From positions 1,739-65,738 of the forward strand of contig UZAN01040103.1 in assembly GCA_900618425.1 (NCBI GenBank): DNA of 64,000 nucleotides. The letters run 5' to 3'. The notes beneath the pieces are model-generated. The model worked only from the letters and a program-made list of their open reading frames with translations, ran no database searches and was not told the DNA's origin. The stretch's first letter is position 1. Every line of letters begins with the position of its first letter. Shown here piece after piece: positions 60,005 to 64,000 of this stretch. Origin of the DNA: Echinostoma caproni (lineage: Eukaryota; Platyhelminthes; Trematoda; Plagiorchiida; Echinostomatidae). A program made the translations under genes and the position numbers.

Positions 60005-62425
60005 GTGAGTTATATCCACAAAACATCAGAGTGCTTTTGTGACTGCAGCCCTATTTATCATACACAAAAATTTGATGAAAATTAGATGTTATGACCCCTA
60101 TGTTTACCAGTATCTACTTTGCTCAGATAGAAAACGACAACCTTAGTTCTTTGAGTTCTAAGAGGTGAACTAGTTAAGACCCCATCGCTGAAACGGACAG
60201 CAGCAAAATGAAAACCTCAAATCTTAATGTTAAAAGCACAAGACTTAAAGACAAAAACGTGAACCGCTGAAGCAACATCAACCTATTTCATTATCTCCTA
60301 ATTCATATATTTTCCACTAATTCTAGGCATTTGGTTGAAACAAATTACTCAATTCTGCAGTCAGTCGCACTAAAATGGGCAGGTAAATTGCAAGTCAGAA
60401 CCCACCAGGAATAAAGCATGACAGGGTACCACAGAGAGAACGTTCAGTTGTTGTTTGACAAACAAAACACAAAATGGATACGGAAAGACTTCCACTATCC
60501 TATGGGGGTCAGATAGCTACTTACCACTAGAAAACACACATTCAAGTGCATTCTTTCCTCTGATATTGTTGATCAGGCATATGCCGGGTTGACCACAAGC
60601 GAGGCGTACAGAAGGGCCTAACGTATGAAGGATATATTATAATTTCCCCGGGGTGATTTACGCAATATTAATCAGATAAAAGTGACTTCTATCCTTAAGC
60701 ATTTCGAAATGAAACATTCGGAATTGTGGCTTTGTAAAAGATGTTCTTCTCCAAAATCCATGTTAAAAGTACGTAGACTAGCTTAAAATATTTGAGGCAG
60801 ATTGTTCATTCGTGTGTCTTCCGAAAACATTTTTCAGCTCATGATTCTCACTGTATTCAGTCAACCGCAGATAAATTGTGATGATAGTGTTCCTCGGGTC
60901 TCGTGATTGAGGAGTGGTTTATTGACGGGTTGCACTGGGAATCGTGCAGGAAGACTATATTTGAAGTGCAGTCAGCTAAACATCTACTAATGCGAAGTTT
61001 TTGTCTGTCGAAGGCCAGTAGCGAAATAAAATAGTGCAGTGAAATACAGGAAATTTAGGTTTTATATCAGAGAAATTCCATGAACAAAATGTTTCCGAAC
61101 CAGTCTCGGTATCAAACAGGTGTACTCAAATATAAGAAAGTTCGACTTGAGTCTAATAATAGCATTACTGGTTACCTGCGTGGTAAGAACTTGTCAAGCC
61201 CCACTGACAATTAGCTGAATTACAACGCTCATCAACTTTGTCCTTCCTGGACTGGGTCATTGTGTGTATAACAGGTAGGAACTTAATGTCATTTGAGTTG
61301 ACTCATCTGATACCGTGTATACTCGTGAATAGAGGACACAGCCACCAATCGTTACACAAGGAATGTAGGAGACATTTCGCCGTATCTTTTCACATATATA
61401 CTACATTCAAAGTAAAGAGAATAATACTAAGTTCCCCTTACCGTCGCTAGTTGCGTATGGCAAAGTTGCTGCTCCCTCAGTGGAGAGAGTGTGGGAGTTA
61501 AAAATATTTCTTTCTGCTCGCAATCTCTTCGGGTTTGCATCGTAGACCAACCAAGAGTTTGGTGTGAAGAAATCCGTTGAACTTCGTGGTCAATTTTACT
61601 AGTCTAGTCTCTTCTATGTGACGAACAATCCATTAACCTGGTACGCGGCGTTAGGGATACCTTTGATTTACACCGTATGAGTGTGGTTCGCTTTCCAGTA
61701 TACTGACCCCTAAAGGGATGTGTTTGGTTATTTCATCTAATCTGTCGCTCAAATCTAATGAATTATTTCATTTGATGACGTTTGACTTACTGCGGAAGCG
61801 GTCTTTTGACAGGAGGAACCGGTATTCTGTCGCAAGAAGATTACTCGACTGCATTGATGAATGAGCTTAGGCAACATTCTAACAACACGATTACCTCATC
61901 GATATTGAATGGGAGTTTTGGAACAACCTACCACTCCGGTGCAATTATCCGTTGCCCAGTCTTTGGACGTACAATGCTGTGCCTTGAACGAAAGGATTCG
62001 AGTAATCGATTGAACGAGAAGTTTCATTCTGTTTAACTTGACATCAGCTGGACAGGTATTTTTTTCTCACACAGTCGCGCCCCTCCCGNCGCACTCACAG
62101 ACCTACGATTTAAGCATAAATCACAACGAGAGTCCTGTTTCAGCATTGATAAAGAATTTAGATTGTCCCATACAGACAATGACGATAACGCTTGATTGAT
62201 TTTGTCTAGCGAAAACATCCGAGTTCTAGCGTTCGACCTGAGTTTTGATTCGCCTTACCTGGAAACAGTGCTGGTATTATATTTCTACTGTTCATTTAAT
62301 AATAAGAAATGACCCTTTTTAGTAACATCAAATAATTTTTGTTGTTGTTGTCAGATAGCTTGGCCTGCATTTCTAATCCACATAAAAATGTGCGATAATA
62401 CTCTTTCATCAAATGCGTCGCGCAG
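60005..62425 (+). other. Intron, 2.4 kb
   Basis: Between B15 and B12 of U14. An 18-nt in-phase segment at 60365-60382 with a good acceptor and donor is a possible extra or alternative exon, outside the repeat order. No other coding sequence is recognised. Confidence 0.6.
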
Positions 62426-62437
62426 AACAAGAACATC
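62426..62437 (+). CDS. Microexon U14-B12 (QEH)
   Basis: Sequence aacaagaacatc: split K, then Q-E-H. Acceptor atcaaatgcgtcgcgcag (moderate), donor gtgagt. Confidence 0.8.
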
Positions 62438-62565
62438 GTGAGTTTTAATCATTTTATTCACTGATTTTATTCATTGCTAAGAAATTAAGCGATTATTGCC
62501 AGTAAATTGACATCAAGTTCCTTGAACTCAACAAAACTTGTTTTATATCTCCAATCAATTTAAAG

Positions 62566-62580
62566 AAACTGCTTTTGAAC
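62566..62580 (+). CDS. Microexon U15-A15 (TAFE)
   Basis: Sequence aaactgcttttgaac: split Q, then T-A-F-E. AAG acceptor (tatctccaatcaatttaaag), donor gtaagt. Upstream intron 128 nt. Close to DAFE of U1. Confidence 0.78.
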
Positions 62581-63634
62581 GTAAGTTACATCACCGTGTG
62601 TCACTGATACGCAACGTCCGCAAGAAGAACAAATAGAGCTTGCGCTCTTTTCTCACAAATATAAAACAAATCGGTTAGTCATTTGTAGAAAGTTAATGTT
62701 CCCAACTGGTTTTACAAAAACCTTTGCCGAAATGGAAGGACGGAACGGATAAAAAACCGGTTGTGAATTGAGCATCCTTGCAGCTGTTTTATCATGTTTT
62801 TTCGTACCCAGTTGGGACAAAATAATAATCATAACTACCCTAACCATGGTTGCTCACCAATTCTAGATGTTTGCGAAGGAAACACCATATCCGTGGCATA
62901 AAACTCATTTTGATGTAATCAAAAACTTCGATCGTTCTCTGGCCTTATTTTGTCCAAAATACTATCTGATTCATTCACTCAAGTATAAAAGTTGAGTATA
63001 ATAATTTTGCGGATTGGTTACCGTTCATTAACACCTTACACTAAAACCTCAGGGATTAACCACTTACGAAAGCGGTTGGTTTGTAGCAAATCTGATTGTG
63101 CGTTTGATCGGATTCTGATTTCCCTGTTTACAGTTGAACTTTTGTCTTAGTGTTCGTCTCCTTTGGTCATTTGTGTCTACATGCGGAATGTGCAACCCAG
63201 AACTTCGGGTTGCGTCCGTTGTAGGTATCTGAATTTCAAACACTCAGACACCGAAAAAGGGCCATCAATGTATGTTATAGCATGATTGAGAATAAGTCGT
63301 TGGATCTAATCCGACTGTCTAGTCAGCGTTTACATTGCTATTCATTGTCTGCACTTGACCTCATTGACCCATGCTAATCGCATTCCTTGGGGCTTCTGTA
63401 AATGAATCAATGAATGATGTAATCTTACGGCGTTAGGCCACCTCATGTCAACAAAAACACAAGCTATATAAGTTTGATTATTCACTCACCATTTAGTTTA
63501 AGTGTACACAAACAATGTTTTATTACAGCAGGACATAACCATGCTGTGTGAGATCTAAATTTTAGTCAGCCACATATAATCCCAAATATATTCACATGTA
63601 TTCAACTTTCCATTACATTTTTATAAAAACAAAG

Positions 63635-63646
63635 GATTTGTTGAAG
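63635..63646 (+). CDS. Microexon U15-A12 (FVE)
   Basis: Sequence gatttgttgaag: split R, then F-V-E. AAG acceptor (atttttataaaaacaaag), donor gtacgt. Same peptide as 10549. Confidence 0.68.
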
Positions 63647-63907
63647 GTACGTTCTTTTCGTATATTGTGTGTGCCAAGGGCACTGCTGCACTCAGTCCCT
63701 TTCCTCTCAGTCATTTCTGACTCCACGTTCGAAATAGGCACGTTTCTATTGCTGAGAATTATCTTGCTTTACTGGTGAAACACATTCAGCTACATGCACA
63801 ATTTAGACAGTTGGAGTCAAGGCTATCACTATAGTTGTAATTAATACCTAAAAATATTGTTTGGCTAACGCTGGCTGTTTTACGTCCTTATCTTCTGACA
63901 AACACAG

Positions 63908-63922
63908 ATCTGGCTGCTCAAA
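63908..63922 (+). CDS. Microexon U15-B15 (LAAQ)
   Basis: Sequence atctggctgctcaaa: split D, then L-A-A-Q. Acceptor ccttatcttctgacaaacacag, donor gtgagt. Last exon in the window; the gene continues to the right. Confidence 0.84.
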
Positions 63923-64000
63923 GTGAGTCTAGAAGAATCTGTCTTCTGTGTTATTTCATATCGAAAAACCTCTCAAATTGTTTTGACCGATAACGCTAAT

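Larger units (their letters stand above)
230..63922 (+). other. Giant microexon gene, internal part (64 exons of 6-15 nt)
   Basis: This is the envelope of one gene read as 64 tiny + strand exons, listed separately. Seen: every exon lies between a CAG, TAG or AAG acceptor and a GTRAG-like donor (three are GC donors). All lengths are multiples of three, and every exon is open when its first two bases complete a split codon. Joined in order, no junction makes a stop. The product is at least 283 residues, rich in E, K and Q, with a four-exon period of 54 nt (18 residues): A15, A12, B15, B12, sometimes followed by C12. Known: schistosome MEG genes use short symmetric exons and many encode secreted variable proteins. 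Inferred: a fluke MEG-like gene encoding an amphipathic helical repeat. Signal peptide, start and stop lie outside the window. No homologue is recognised and the function is unknown. Length and frame were part of the selection; the A/B alternation was not. Confidence 0.9.

Noticed and set aside
1..64000. Microexons of the same gene type on the minus strand
   Set aside because: A looser scan for reversed splice pairs at 12-15 nt spacing gave no ordered set; the minus strand was not read as exhaustively as the plus strand.

Overview
The window looks like the inside of one very large animal gene built almost entirely of microexons. No conventional gene is visible: the longest open frames are about 130 codons, none resembles a known family, and no rRNA, tRNA, CRISPR or bacterial operon structure was seen. 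By eye the sequence is AT-rich and full of stops, with animal-type splice signals (pyrimidine tract + CAG/TAG, GTAAGT/GTGAGT). The best fit is a parasitic flatworm, probably a fluke, because the micro-exon genes (MEGs) of schistosomes and relatives are built from very short symmetric exons. That assignment is inference; nothing here fixes the genus.

On the + strand, from 230 to 63922, I read 64 exons of 15 nt (29), 12 nt (34) or 6 nt (1). Each lies between a plausible acceptor and donor. All read in the same phase: introns interrupt codons after base 1, so each exon adds whole residues. Together they give 849 nt (283 codons) over about 63.7 kb, about 1.3% coding, with introns averaging about 1 kb. 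Neither gene end is present, since the first and last exons are internal.

The order is not random. 15-nt and 12-nt exons alternate, and two kinds alternate again: A15 (aromatic or other hydrophobic residue at full codon 3, e.g. DAFE, EEYD), A12 (often aromatic first, e.g. YEN, FVE), B15 (often L-E-x-E, e.g. LEGE, LEEQ) and B12 (polar, e.g. KHQ, QEK). The four-exon block is 54 nt, or 18 residues, and about 15 copies (U1-U15) span the window. A fifth class, C12, occurs five times, always between B12 and the next A15. Only two expected exons are unseen: the A15 of U8, which may lie in the 962-base assembly gap, and the A12 of U9, for which there is a candidate at 35348-35359. The product is predicted to be a long charged amphipathic helix-repeat protein; function unknown.

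Layout: U1 230-3963; U2 4089-7350; U3 7470-9353; U4 9548-12787; U5 13903-16626; U6 17002-19467; U7 21056-27015; U8 gap to 31291; U9 32066-39782; U10 40101-43931; U11 44768-46043; U12 48050-53652; U13 54665-57795; U14 58101-62437; U15 62566 onward. The long introns hold a 234-bp foldback element (46634-46867), simple repeats, two N gaps (14487-14876 and 27794-28755) and four single Ns. Otherwise I recognise nothing in them.
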